Part shown: positions 51,834-60,208 of the stretch, in pieces
Numbering within the stretch: position 1 is the first letter of the stretch
Layout of the letters: the number at the start of each line of letters is the position of its first letter
Source of the DNA: Paracidobacterium acidisoli
Lineage (GTDB): Bacteria; Acidobacteriota; Terriglobia; Terriglobales; Acidobacteriaceae
NCBI RefSeq assembly: GCF_003428625.2
Contig: NZ_QVQT02000001.1
Coordinates: forward strand, 558,001 to 622,000
Length of the DNA stretch: 64,000 bases
Direction of reading: 5' to 3'
Made by a program: the position numbers and the translations under genes
The notes under the pieces: model-generated
Database searches by the model: none
Seen by the model: only the letters and a program-made list of their open reading frames with translations
What the model was told of the DNA's origin: nothing

Positions 51834-52172
51834 ATGTTCGGACTTCCTCCCCGTATTCTCAGCACCGCCGCGGTCGCTCTCGGCCTGCCCATTGCCTCGG
51901 GCTGGATCATGCTGCACTCCAAAGGGGTCGACTGCACCCGCCTGGCGCCGCTGACCATCCTCGCCACCCTCGCCGCCTTTCTCATCTCCATCTGCTTCCG
52001 GCAGATGAATAAGTTCAAGGCATCGCGGCAGCGGTGGTTTCTCTTTGCCTGCATCCTGGTGGCGGGCGCAACGCTGTTCGCCGACTTCCGCTTCGTCCGC
52101 CGCTATCGCGACCTGTGCGACCAGATGCAGCAGCAGATCCGGCAGCAGATGAACACGCCGAACCAGCACTGA
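51834..52172 (+). CDS. Small hypothetical membrane protein
   Basis: 112 residues with about three hydrophobic segments (STAAVALGLPIASGWIMLH, TILATLAAFLISICF, WFLFACILVAGATLF) and a C-terminal Gln-rich, helical tail. It lies seven bases after scoB on the same strand, so it is co-transcribed. I do not recognise the family. It separates the two CoA-transferase subunit genes. Confidence 0.55.
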   Translation: MFGLPPRILSTAAVALGLPIASGWIMLHSKGVDCTRLAPLTILATLAAFLISICFRQMNKFKASRQRWFLFACILVAGATLFADFRFVRRYRDLCDQMQQQIRQQMNTPNQH

Positions 52173-52199
52173 GCCCAATCGGCCTGCGTTGTCCCGGCC

Positions 52200-52904
52200 T
52201 CAGCCTGCTGCCGCGGATCGTACCGTGCGGCGCTCGATGCGCTTCAGATACGTCTCCCCGCGAAGGATGCGCTGGACGTATATTCCCGGCGTAATCACGT
52301 GATCGGGATCGATCTCGCCCGGCGCGACGATCTCTTCCACCTCAGCAATCGTGATCTTCGCCGCCGTCGCCATCATCGGGTTAAAGTTACGCGCCGTCCG
52401 GCGGTAGATGAGGTTGCCGGCCGTATCTCCCTTCCAGGCTTTGATCAGGGCAAAGTCGGCGCGCAGCCAGCGCTCCATCAGATAGGGATGCCCGTCGAAC
52501 TCGCGCGTCTCCTTCCCGTCGGCGACCAGGGTTCCGACCCCGGCCGGCGTGTAAAAGGCCGGAATGCCGGCGCCGCCCGCGCGGATGCGCTCGGCCAGAG
52601 TGCCCTGCGGAATCAGCGTCAGGTCGATCTTTCCCTGAATCACCATCTCTTCCAGCCGCTTGTTTTCGCCCACGTAGCTGCCGGTGTGCGCGGCGATCAT
52701 GCCGGCCTCCAGCATCAGGCCCATGCCGAAGCCGTCCACGCCCATGTTGTTGCTGATGGTGCGCAGCCCTTTGACGCCGCGGCGCACCAGGGCGGCGATC
52801 AGGTTCTCAGGAATACCGCACAGGCCGAAGCCGCCCAGCATAAGGGTCGCGCCGTCGGGAATATCGGCGACTGCCGCATCTGCATTTTCAAAAACCTTCT
52901 TCAC
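52200..52904 (-). CDS. scoA: 3-oxoacid CoA-transferase subunit A
   Basis: 234 residues from a GTG at 52904, chosen because GGAGG lies six bases upstream and the family begins with MKKVFENADAAVADI. A longer frame to 53009 has unrelated sequence. ATLMLGGFGLCGIPENLI, TISNNMGVDGFGMGLML, GTLAERIRAGGAGIPAFYTP and ADFALIKAWKGDTAGNLIYR identify the alpha subunit. It partners with the scoB product, whose gene faces it on the other strand with a membrane-protein gene in between. Confidence 0.92.
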   Translation of the reverse strand: MKKVFENADAAVADIPDGATLMLGGFGLCGIPENLIAALVRRGVKGLRTISNNMGVDGFGMGLMLEAGMIAAHTGSYVGENKRLEEMVIQGKIDLTLIPQGTLAERIRAGGAGIPAFYTPAGVGTLVADGKETREFDGHPYLMERWLRADFALIKAWKGDTAGNLIYRRTARNFNPMMATAAKITIAEVEEIVAPGEIDPDHVITPGIYVQRILRGETYLKRIERRTVRSAAAG

Positions 52905-53110
52905 TGCCGCCTCCGGACGAAGGATACCCAACGGCCAGGATTTGCGCCAGGCGGCGAAAAGACGGCGGCTGGCCATCTCCTCAGCCCAGGGATGGATCAA
53001 AGAGCGCAAGGCGGCAGGGGCAAAACCAGGTTAGGATGAGCCAGACCGGATTGGGCAGGAAGCGGCAGCCCTGCTCTTACGGCGATTTTGTCACAGGAAG
53101 GGAGATTTGC

Positions 53111-53512
53111 ATGCTAAAGGGGTTTCGCGATTTTATTCTCCGTGGCAACGTAGTGGACCTTGCAGTAGCCGTGGTGATTGGAGCCGCCTTCGGCGCCATC
53201 GTTACCGCGCTGGTGGCCGACATCATCACTCCGCTGATTGCAGCCATCGTGCAGAAGCCTGATTTTTCGTATCTGGTGCTCACCGTTCACGGCGGCAAAA
53301 TCAAATACGGCGATTTCCTGAATGCGCTCATTTCGTTCCTGCTTATCGCCGCAACCGTATACTTCTTCGTCGTTTTGCCGCTGAACGCGCTGCTGCGCAG
53401 GTTCCGCCCCTCGCAGGCCGCTCCGCCGACCACGAAGTCGTGCCCGGAGTGCCTCAGCGATATTCCCGTGGCTGCGAAGCGCTGCTCCCACTGCACGCAG
53501 CCCGTCGTCTGA
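53111..53512 (+). CDS. mscL: Large-conductance mechanosensitive channel with zinc-ribbon tail
   Basis: 133 residues from the ATG at 53111, with GGAGATT upstream. The N-terminal amphipathic helix and pore helix read LKGFRDFILRGNVVDLAVAV and VIGAAFGAIVTALVADIITP. The second helix is FLNALISFLLIAATVYFFVV. The protein opens under membrane tension to release solutes on osmotic downshock. Its C-terminus ends in a CPECLSDIPVAAKRCSHC ribbon in place of the usual short helix bundle. Channel assignment is firm. Confidence 0.93.
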   Translation: MLKGFRDFILRGNVVDLAVAVVIGAAFGAIVTALVADIITPLIAAIVQKPDFSYLVLTVHGGKIKYGDFLNALISFLLIAATVYFFVVLPLNALLRRFRPSQAAPPTTKSCPECLSDIPVAAKRCSHCTQPVV

Positions 53513-53657
53513 TCAGGATTCGCCGTTCCGGCGCAGACAGACTCCCCCCGGTCTGCTGCGCCCTTTTCTCGTTCCCCCTTTACCGCCCTCGGATTACGTC
53601 TCTGTTAATCTGGCTTCTTCACGAAGTCGTACTCGTTTCTCTTCGAGGAGCGGTCCT

Positions 53658-55814
53658 TTGATCCTGAATCGCGTTCCTGTGCTGTGCGCATCTTTCGCGC
53701 TTGCCGCCGTTCTGCTGCCCGCGCAAACCGCCACCATGCCGTCCAGCCTTCCCGGCTACCGGAATTTCGCGCGGCAGGCAAAGATCGACCAGAGCTTCCT
53801 GGCCATTCCGGATGCAAAGCTGGCCGGTGAAGAGCTGAAAACCCTGACCGCCGAGCCGCACATTGCGGCCTCGCCCGAAGACTACAAAACAGCGGAGTAC
53901 GTGGCGGGCAAATTCAAAGCAGCCGGCCTCGAAACCAGCATCGTTCCCTATAAGGCGTGGCTGAATATGCCAATTTCGGTCAGCGTAGAGGCCTTCGGCT
54001 CCAATGGCGCTGAGCTGATGAAGGGTCCCGTGCCGGAGCACGTGGACGACGATCCTTATCAGAGCGATTCGCGTGTCACGCCCGCCTTCAACGGCTCGTC
54101 TCCGTCGGGAGATGTCACGGCGGAGGTGGTCTACGCGAACTATGGACGCCCCGAAGACTTTAAAAAACTCACCGACATGGGCATCGATGTGCGCGGCAAG
54201 ATCGTTCTGGTGCGCTATGGCGCCAACTTTCGCGGCGTAAAGGTCTACATCGCGCAGCAGTATGGCGCCGCCGGAGTTCTCATCTACTCCGACCCCGCCG
54301 ACGACGGCTACTTCCGCGGCGATATGTATCCGCATGGACCGTACCGTCCGGCCACCTCGGTGCAGCGCGGCGCGGTGCAGTATCTCTTTAAGTATCCCGG
54401 CGATGCGCTCACCCCCGGGGTAGCCTCGCGGCCTGATCTGCCGGCCTCCGAGCGGCTTTCTCCGCAGAATGCACCGAACCTTCCGAAGATCCCCTCTGAG
54501 CCGCTTTCCTACCACGATGCGGCGCCGATTCTCGAACACCTGACCGGCCCCGATGTGCCTCATGGCTGGCAGGGCGCTCTGCCCTTCACCTATCACGTCG
54601 GCCCCGGCGTGAAGGTACACATGGTGCTCAAAATGGATTACAAATACCGCACTATCTGGGACGTGATCGGCAGAGTCAAAGGCACGGAATTTCCCGATGA
54701 GTGGGTGATCGCGGGCAATCATCGCGACGCGTGGGTCTATGGCGCGGTCGATCCCAACAGCGGCACGGCGGCCATGCTCGAGGCCGTGCACGGACTGGGA
54801 GCGCTGCTGCAGCAGGGCTGGAAGCCCAAGCGCAGCATTCTCTTCTGCAGCTGGGACGCTGAGGAAGAAGGGCTGATCGGCTCGACCGAATGGGCCGAAG
54901 ACCACGCGAAGGAGCTGGAGCACGCCGTGGCGTACTTCAATACCGATGTCGGTGTCGCCGGACCGAACTTCGAGGCTGCGGCCGTGCCTTCGCTGAAGGA
55001 GTTTATCCGCAATGTCACGAAGGAGGTGCCGAGCCCGAAGGGCGGCACGGTCTACGACGCGTGGAAGAAGTCAGACGAGAACGAAGAGCACCACAGAAGC
55101 GGCAACGGAAGCTCCACGCACAGCAACAACGGCGCTGCCGCAGGCGCGGCAGGCGATGTCGAGGTGGGCGATCTCGGCAGCGGCTCCGACTACACGCCCT
55201 TCATTCAGCACCTCGGCGTGCCTTCGACCGACGTGGGATCGAGCGGGCCCTACGGCGTCTATCACTCCGTCTTCGATGACTTTGCCTGGTTCACGTTGAA
55301 CGCCGACCCCACCTTCGTTTACGAGCAGGAGATGGCGCGTGTCTTCGGACTCGAAGTGCTGCACATGGCCGACGCCGACGTGCTGCCTTACGACTACGTG
55401 ACTTACGGAAAAGAGATCGCCGACTACCTGGACGCGGCGCAGAAATCGGCCGCAAACAATAATGTCGCCGGACTCGACTTCAGCGCCGCCGGGGCCGCCG
55501 TGCAGCAGTTCATCGCCGCCGCCGGTCTGGTGAGGCAGAAGCAGGACCATCCCGGCGCGGATATGGCTGCATTCAACGCAAAGCTTCGTCAGGTGGAGGG
55601 GGATTTTCTCTCCGAGCAGGGGCTGCCGAACCGTCCGTGGTACAAACACACGATCTACGCTCCGGGTGAGTACACGGGCTATGCCGCCGTCGTGATTCCC
55701 GGAGTGAACGAGGCGATTGACGCGAAGGACAGCGCGCGGGCAGCGGCGCAGCTCGCCGTGCTGACCCAGGCCATTCAGCGCGCGACGGCTACGCTCCAGG
55801 CCGCGGCGCAGTAG
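53658..55814 (+). CDS. M28-family metallopeptidase (glutamate carboxypeptidase II-like), secreted
   Basis: 718 residues from a TTG at 53658 with GAGGAG upstream. A signal peptide (to about LLPAQ) is followed by an apical PA domain (about 110-300). The M28 catalytic domain has His in AGNHRDAWVYGAVDPNSGT (which also supplies an Asp), the glutamates in CSWDAEEEGLIGS, Asp in AYFNTDVGVAG and His in YGVYHSVFDD. A C-terminal dimerisation domain completes it. It should bind two zinc ions and trim C-terminal Glu or Asp from peptides. A Ser/Asn/His-rich insertion near residue 475 is a low-complexity feature. Confidence 0.9.
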   Translation: MILNRVPVLCASFALAAVLLPAQTATMPSSLPGYRNFARQAKIDQSFLAIPDAKLAGEELKTLTAEPHIAASPEDYKTAEYVAGKFKAAGLETSIVPYKAWLNMPISVSVEAFGSNGAELMKGPVPEHVDDDPYQSDSRVTPAFNGSSPSGDVTAEVVYANYGRPEDFKKLTDMGIDVRGKIVLVRYGANFRGVKVYIAQQYGAAGVLIYSDPADDGYFRGDMYPHGPYRPATSVQRGAVQYLFKYPGDALTPGVASRPDLPASERLSPQNAPNLPKIPSEPLSYHDAAPILEHLTGPDVPHGWQGALPFTYHVGPGVKVHMVLKMDYKYRTIWDVIGRVKGTEFPDEWVIAGNHRDAWVYGAVDPNSGTAAMLEAVHGLGALLQQGWKPKRSILFCSWDAEEEGLIGSTEWAEDHAKELEHAVAYFNTDVGVAGPNFEAAAVPSLKEFIRNVTKEVPSPKGGTVYDAWKKSDENEEHHRSGNGSSTHSNNGAAAGAAGDVEVGDLGSGSDYTPFIQHLGVPSTDVGSSGPYGVYHSVFDDFAWFTLNADPTFVYEQEMARVFGLEVLHMADADVLPYDYVTYGKEIADYLDAAQKSAANNNVAGLDFSAAGAAVQQFIAAAGLVRQKQDHPGADMAAFNAKLRQVEGDFLSEQGLPNRPWYKHTIYAPGEYTGYAAVVIPGVNEAIDAKDSARAAAQLAVLTQAIQRATATLQAAAQ

Positions 55815-55823
55815 TTCTTTGGA

Positions 55824-56252
55824 TCAGGCCCTGCTGCGCAGTGCAGCGGGGCTCTGCGTTTTGCGGACGCGCTTTGCGTCGAGCGAATACGCGCCGGCTC
55901 CGCTGAAGAGCAGAAAGAGCAGGCCGAGCAGCATGCTGAAGTCTGTGCGCGCCTCATGCAGCATGGGCCAGATGCCCTGATGCACCAGCATGGGAATCTT
56001 CGTGGTCGCGATCGCCGTCAGAATGACGACCAGCAGCGGAATCGCGGCGAGTCGCGTGAAGAGGCCGATCAGAACCAGCACGCCAAAGACAATTTCGACG
56101 ATGCCGACAAAGGGCGCGGTGAAGTGCGGCGCAGGAATACCGATCTTTGCAAAGCGGCCCGCTCCGAGCGTCTGCGGAAAAAGCAGCTTCTGCACGCCTT
56201 CTGCAACGAAGACCCAGCCCACCAGAATGCGAATGAGAATGACGGCCCGCAC
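55824..56252 (-). CDS. DoxX-family membrane protein (second copy)
   Basis: 142 residues from a GTG at 56252, supported by GGAGGG upstream. A GTG at 56279 would be less well placed. The DoxX pattern is clear: LIRILVGWVFVAEGVQKLLFP, PAPHFTAPFVGIVEIVFGVLVLIGLFTR and four helices. It shares the PHFT-AFVG-IE core with the copy in the metallophore operon, but has no neighbouring RiPP genes. It faces the M28 gene tail-to-tail. Function is unknown. Confidence 0.82.
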   Translation of the reverse strand: MRAVILIRILVGWVFVAEGVQKLLFPQTLGAGRFAKIGIPAPHFTAPFVGIVEIVFGVLVLIGLFTRLAAIPLLVVILTAIATTKIPMLVHQGIWPMLHEARTDFSMLLGLLFLLFSGAGAYSLDAKRVRKTQSPAALRSRA

Positions 56253-56375
56253 GCACAGCCCTCCTGCGGCTCTGGCCACATCTTAGAGCGGAAGCGCGCT
56301 TCGCTTCGTGTCGGCGGCGGTAAAGATCGATCTCTTCATGCGGGCGTCATGCAAAGAAGCGCAGCCGCCGCGCCG

Positions 56376-58259
56376 TTACTTTGCCGTCTCTTCGACCGTA
56401 TCGCCCTCGCCGGGAGCGAGGAAGAGATTCGTCTCCAGCCCATGCTGGCGCGTGTAGAGATCGTAATAGCGGCCGCCCAGCGCGTAGAGGCTTTCGTGCG
56501 TGCCGCGCTCCATGATGCGCCCGCCTTCGATCACCAGAATCTGATCGGCGCGGCGAATCGTCGAGAGGCGGTGCGCGATCACGAAGGTGGTGCGGCCCTG
56601 CATCAGGTAGCTGAGCCCCTGCTGAATCATCGCCTCCGATTCGGAGTCGAGCGATGAGGTGGCCTCGTCGAGGATGAGGATGCGCGGATCGGCAAGAATG
56701 GCGCGGGCGATCGAAAGCCGCTGGCGCTGCCCGCCGGAAAGCTTTACGCCGCGCTCGCCGACGATCGTGTCATAGCCTTCCGGAAAACGCTCGGCGAACT
56801 CATCGACACGCGCGATCTGGCAGGCGGAGAGAAACTGCTCTTCGGTCGCATCGGGAAGCGAAAACATCACGTTCTCGCGGATCGTGCCGTCGAAGAGGAA
56901 CGACTCCTGCAGCACCACGCCAAGCTGGCTGCGATAGCTGTCGAGCTGCACCGTGGCCAAGTCGATGCCGTCGACCAGCACGCGGCCCGGGTCGGGCGTG
57001 TGAAAGGCGCAGATGAGGCTGATAATCGTCGATTTGCCCGAGCCCGATGAGCCCACCAGCGCCGTCACCGTGCCGGGACGCGCCTCGAACGAGATGCCGT
57101 GCAGCACCGGCTTGTCCGGCTCGTAGGCAAAGTGCACATCCTCGAAGCGCACTTCGCCGTGAATCTCGCGCAGCACGTTGACGCGCGCCGGATCGCCGAA
57201 CTCGTCCTTCTCGCTCAGAATCTCCATCGTGCGGTCCAGGCCCGCGACGGCTTCGGTAAGCTGCGTGCCGATGTTCACGATCTGGAAGACCGGCGCGATC
57301 ATGTAGGCCAGCAGCATCGTGTACTGAAAGTAGCCGCCCGTCGTCATGCGGTGCCCGATGACCTCGTGCCCGCCGATCAGCATGACCAGGCCGCCGACGA
57401 TGCCCAGCACCGTGGTCGCGGCCAGCGACATCAGGCTGGTTGCGGTGAGCGAGCGCATCACGTTGTCCAGCAGCCGGTGCACTCCGCCCGCAAAGACACC
57501 CGCCTCGCGATGCTCCGCGTGATAGCCCTTGACGACGCGCACGCCGCCGAGCGATTCCGTCAGACGGCCCGTAACCTCGGCCGTGATCTTTCCACGCTCG
57601 CGGAAGATGGGGCGGATGGTCTTGAAGGCTTTCTGCAGAATGAAGACAAAGGCCGCGATGACGGAGAAGACGATCAGCGTCATATTGCGGCTGCTGTGCA
57701 GCAGAAAGAAGAAGGCCAGCACGGCCGTCAGCAGCCCGCCTACAAACTCCACCAGTCCGGTCCCGATCAGGTTCCGCACGCCTTCCACATCGCTCATGAT
57801 CCGCGAGACGAGCACGCCGGTACGGTTGGCGTCGTAAAAGCTGACCGCCAGCCTGCCTATGTGCTGCTGCACCTGCTTGCGCAGATCGGCGATCATGCGC
57901 TGCGCCTCCTTCGAGAGCAGCTGCGTGAGCGAGAACGAAGTGACGGCCTGCACCGCGGTCGCCGAGAATACGACGATTACCAGCCTGATCAGCAGGCCGG
58001 GGGTGCCATGCGGGCCGAGCACGCGGTCGATCAGAAATTTGGTGGAGAGCGGCAGAATGAGCCCGGCGCCGCGATTGATCGCCATCAGCGCCAGTCCGAA
58101 GAGCAGCAGCCAGCGGCGTGGACGAATCAGCCGCCAGATCTCGGGCATCACCTTGCGGAGATCCGGCTTCTTCTTCGGCGTGTCTCCGGCCGCGGCGCGA
58201 ATAGCTCCGCGGGAAGACGTGGAGCGCTCTGACTTCGCCGACATCGTGCTCATCCGCAT
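56376..58259 (-). CDS. MsbA-like ABC exporter (fused membrane and ATPase domains)
   Basis: 627 residues from the ATG at 58259. Six transmembrane helices lie in the first half, with LPLSTKFLIDRVLGPHGTPG and EAQRMIADLRKQVQQHIGRL coupling regions. The C-terminal nucleotide-binding domain has Walker A LVGSSGSGKSTI, Q-loop VLQESFLFDGTI, signature LSGGQRQRLSIARAI, Walker B ILILDEATSSLDSESE and H-loop IAHRLSTIRRAD. It is a homodimeric type IV exporter, for lipids or drugs. It follows a small membrane-protein gene by 14 bases on the same strand. The frame runs further upstream without support. Confidence 0.9.
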   Translation of the reverse strand: MRMSTMSAKSERSTSSRGAIRAAAGDTPKKKPDLRKVMPEIWRLIRPRRWLLLFGLALMAINRGAGLILPLSTKFLIDRVLGPHGTPGLLIRLVIVVFSATAVQAVTSFSLTQLLSKEAQRMIADLRKQVQQHIGRLAVSFYDANRTGVLVSRIMSDVEGVRNLIGTGLVEFVGGLLTAVLAFFFLLHSSRNMTLIVFSVIAAFVFILQKAFKTIRPIFRERGKITAEVTGRLTESLGGVRVVKGYHAEHREAGVFAGGVHRLLDNVMRSLTATSLMSLAATTVLGIVGGLVMLIGGHEVIGHRMTTGGYFQYTMLLAYMIAPVFQIVNIGTQLTEAVAGLDRTMEILSEKDEFGDPARVNVLREIHGEVRFEDVHFAYEPDKPVLHGISFEARPGTVTALVGSSGSGKSTIISLICAFHTPDPGRVLVDGIDLATVQLDSYRSQLGVVLQESFLFDGTIRENVMFSLPDATEEQFLSACQIARVDEFAERFPEGYDTIVGERGVKLSGGQRQRLSIARAILADPRILILDEATSSLDSESEAMIQQGLSYLMQGRTTFVIAHRLSTIRRADQILVIEGGRIMERGTHESLYALGGRYYDLYTRQHGLETNLFLAPGEGDTVEETAK

Positions 58260-58272
58260 GGCTGGCTCTGGC

Positions 58273-58650
58273 CTATGCCCTCGCCCGGCGCGCCTGAATA
58301 AACGAGCGGACGCACAGCAGCACATACAGCAGCAGAATGACGGCCATCGCCGTCTTCGCCTCGACCGCAGCGGGAAAAGGAAACTCCACATGCTCGACCG
58401 TCATGCGGAAGTAGTCGTAAATGCTCTTTGCCGTGCCCAGAAAGCCGAGCAGGCCGATGGTGACGGCGATGTGCATGATCAGCATGCGCCGCTTTGCGTT
58501 ATTTGTGATCGCCAGACCGCCGAGAATACCCAGAGCGATGCCGAAGTAGGCCGGAATCAGCGCCGTGGGGTGCTGGCTGCCCGTGCCCACGTAGCCGAAA
58601 ATACCAAGGAGAATCAGAATCAGACCAAAGACGATCGTCAGTTTTGCCAT
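58273..58650 (-). CDS. Hypothetical four-helix membrane protein
   Basis: 125 residues with four hydrophobic segments: VFGLILILLGIFGYVG, IPAYFGIALGILGGLAI, MHIAVTIGLLGFLGTA and TAMAVILLLYVLLCV. I do not recognise a named family. It lies 14 bases before the ABC exporter gene and is probably in its operon. Confidence 0.7.
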   Translation of the reverse strand: MAKLTIVFGLILILLGIFGYVGTGSQHPTALIPAYFGIALGILGGLAITNNAKRRMLIMHIAVTIGLLGFLGTAKSIYDYFRMTVEHVEFPFPAAVEAKTAMAVILLLYVLLCVRSFIQARRARA

Positions 58651-58749
58651 GCAGAATGTGCCTCGTTAACAGAATAGGGCATAAGCAGTACGGTCAATAC
58701 CGCAGCATTCAAAGTGCGATCCATACCGGACCCGCAAAACAATGGTCCG

Positions 58750-59250
58750 TCAGTGCTTTGCCGCCTCGATCCGGCTCAGAATCTCCCGCGCCAGCTCCTC
58801 GGGCGTATGCGTCGCATTGACGCGGATCGCGTCCTTTGGCTCTTCCAGCGTATCGAGCTGGCTCTGCAGCAGTCCGGGATTCATATAGTGCCCTTTCCGG
58901 TTGGCCAGGTGTTCCTCCAGAACCGCAACCGGCGCCTCCAGCAGCACGAAGTGATACGAACCCTGCGGAAGCCCGGCAGAGAGCGTGTCGCGGTACGACT
59001 GCTTCAGCGCGGAGCAGGTCATGACTCCGCTTTCGCCCTTTTGATGCCAGCCCAGCAGCACCTGATGCAAACTTTCGAGCCACGGCTCGCGGTCCTCGTC
59101 ATTGAGCGGAATGCCGGCATGCATCTTCTTCTTGTTGGCTTCGCTGTGAAAGTCATCTCCCTCGGCGAAGTGCCAGCCCGTCAGCGCCACCAGCGCGTTG
59201 GCCACTGTGGTCTTCCCCGATCCCGTTACACCCATCACTATCGCAATCAT
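58750..59250 (-). CDS. gntK: Gluconokinase (thermoresistant, GntK type)
   Basis: 166 residues from the ATG at 59250, overlapping the preceding SCO1-like gene by four bases (ATGA). The P-loop GVTGSGKTTVANAL, the family motif FAEGDDFHSEANKKKM, GIPLNDEDREPWLESL and CSALKQSYRDTL are complete. It phosphorylates gluconate to 6-phosphogluconate. The product can enter the Entner-Doudoroff route with the KDPG aldolase encoded near 4.4 kb. Coupling to a copper-type lipoprotein gene is unexpected. Confidence 0.92.
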   Translation of the reverse strand: MIAIVMGVTGSGKTTVANALVALTGWHFAEGDDFHSEANKKKMHAGIPLNDEDREPWLESLHQVLLGWHQKGESGVMTCSALKQSYRDTLSAGLPQGSYHFVLLEAPVAVLEEHLANRKGHYMNPGLLQSQLDTLEEPKDAIRVNATHTPEELAREILSRIEAAKH

Positions 59251-60176
59251 CCGTGAGCCTGTCCTGATATGAGTTGTCTGACGTCGCCGAGCACCTGGTC
59301 CGGCGTCCAGTCGTTGGTTGGATACCACTTGTAGACTTTTCCATCCGGCGCAATCACCACCGTCGAAAGCGAATGCGTGATGGTGTGATCCTTCTCCGGC
59401 GTTACGCCTACATCGAAAAACTGCAGCACCTTCGCCAGCTCCGGCTGCGGCGGAGCGGCAAAGTCCCAGTGCCGGAAGGCCTTTTCCGCATCGCTGCCGA
59501 TATATCCGCTGCCATAGCTGCGCAGCACCTTCGGCGTGTCGTTCTCCGGATCGAAGCTCACGCTCAGCAGATGCGTACCCGCATACAGCTTCGGATCGGC
59601 GGCGAGCGCCTTGTCGATCTGCGCGAAGTTGCGGCTCATGCGGATGCAGTATGCCGGCAGCGGGCAGCGCGTGTAGATGAAGGTCACCAGCAGCACCTTG
59701 CCGTGAAACTCGCCGAGATGGATAGTGCGGCCATTCTGGTTGAGCAGTTTAAAATCCGGAACCGCATCGCCCGCATTGAGCGGATGAAACTGCGCCGCCG
59801 GTTTGTAATCCGGCTGCCGCTGCGCGATCACGTCGATCTCGTCGAGCAGCGCCTCCTGGTTCGAGGCTGGATCGGAGGGAACCAGCAGCGTCGCCGTCAG
59901 CGTGTCTCCCGGATGCAGCTCGCTGAGCACGTCCGGCTGCCTCAGCTTGTACGGCATCGTCATCGCTTCCATAAAGCCGGGGATCGCATCGGTATCGAGC
60001 ATCACCTCGCCCGTCGACGGATCGGTCGAGACGACAATGCCGCGCACGTGATACTGCTTCATGCCGGAGACGGACTGCGCGCTCTGCGGCGCGGAAGAAG
60101 AATGACGGCAACCCGCAAGAAGCAGCGGGAAACTCAGGGCGCATGCGGCCAGCAGCCGTACCGGATAGGATGCCAC
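59247..60176 (-). CDS. Lipoprotein fusion of CusF-like domain and SCO1/SenC thioredoxin fold
   Basis: 309 residues. A lipobox LLLAGC (about residue 22) is followed by a CusF-like copper-binding domain (about 40-110, HVRGIVVSTDP, AIPGFMEAMTMPYKL) and an SCO1 domain (about 135-305). The latter has VLLVTFIYTRCPLPAYC with two cysteines six positions apart, and HTITHSLSTVVI supplying the copper-ligand histidine. SCO1 proteins deliver copper to cytochrome oxidase CuA or act as thiol reductases. The CusF-like part would collect periplasmic copper. It is first in a two-gene unit with gntK and divergent from a nuclease gene. Confidence 0.88.
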   Translation of the reverse strand: MASYPVRLLAACALSFPLLLAGCRHSSSAPQSAQSVSGMKQYHVRGIVVSTDPSTGEVMLDTDAIPGFMEAMTMPYKLRQPDVLSELHPGDTLTATLLVPSDPASNQEALLDEIDVIAQRQPDYKPAAQFHPLNAGDAVPDFKLLNQNGRTIHLGEFHGKVLLVTFIYTRCPLPAYCIRMSRNFAQIDKALAADPKLYAGTHLLSVSFDPENDTPKVLRSYGSGYIGSDAEKAFRHWDFAAPPQPELAKVLQFFDVGVTPEKDHTITHSLSTVVIAPDGKVYKWYPTNDWTPDQVLGDVRQLISGQAHG

Positions 60177-60208
60177 CTGTCAGTTTACACTTGAGGATAT
60201 CGACTCCC

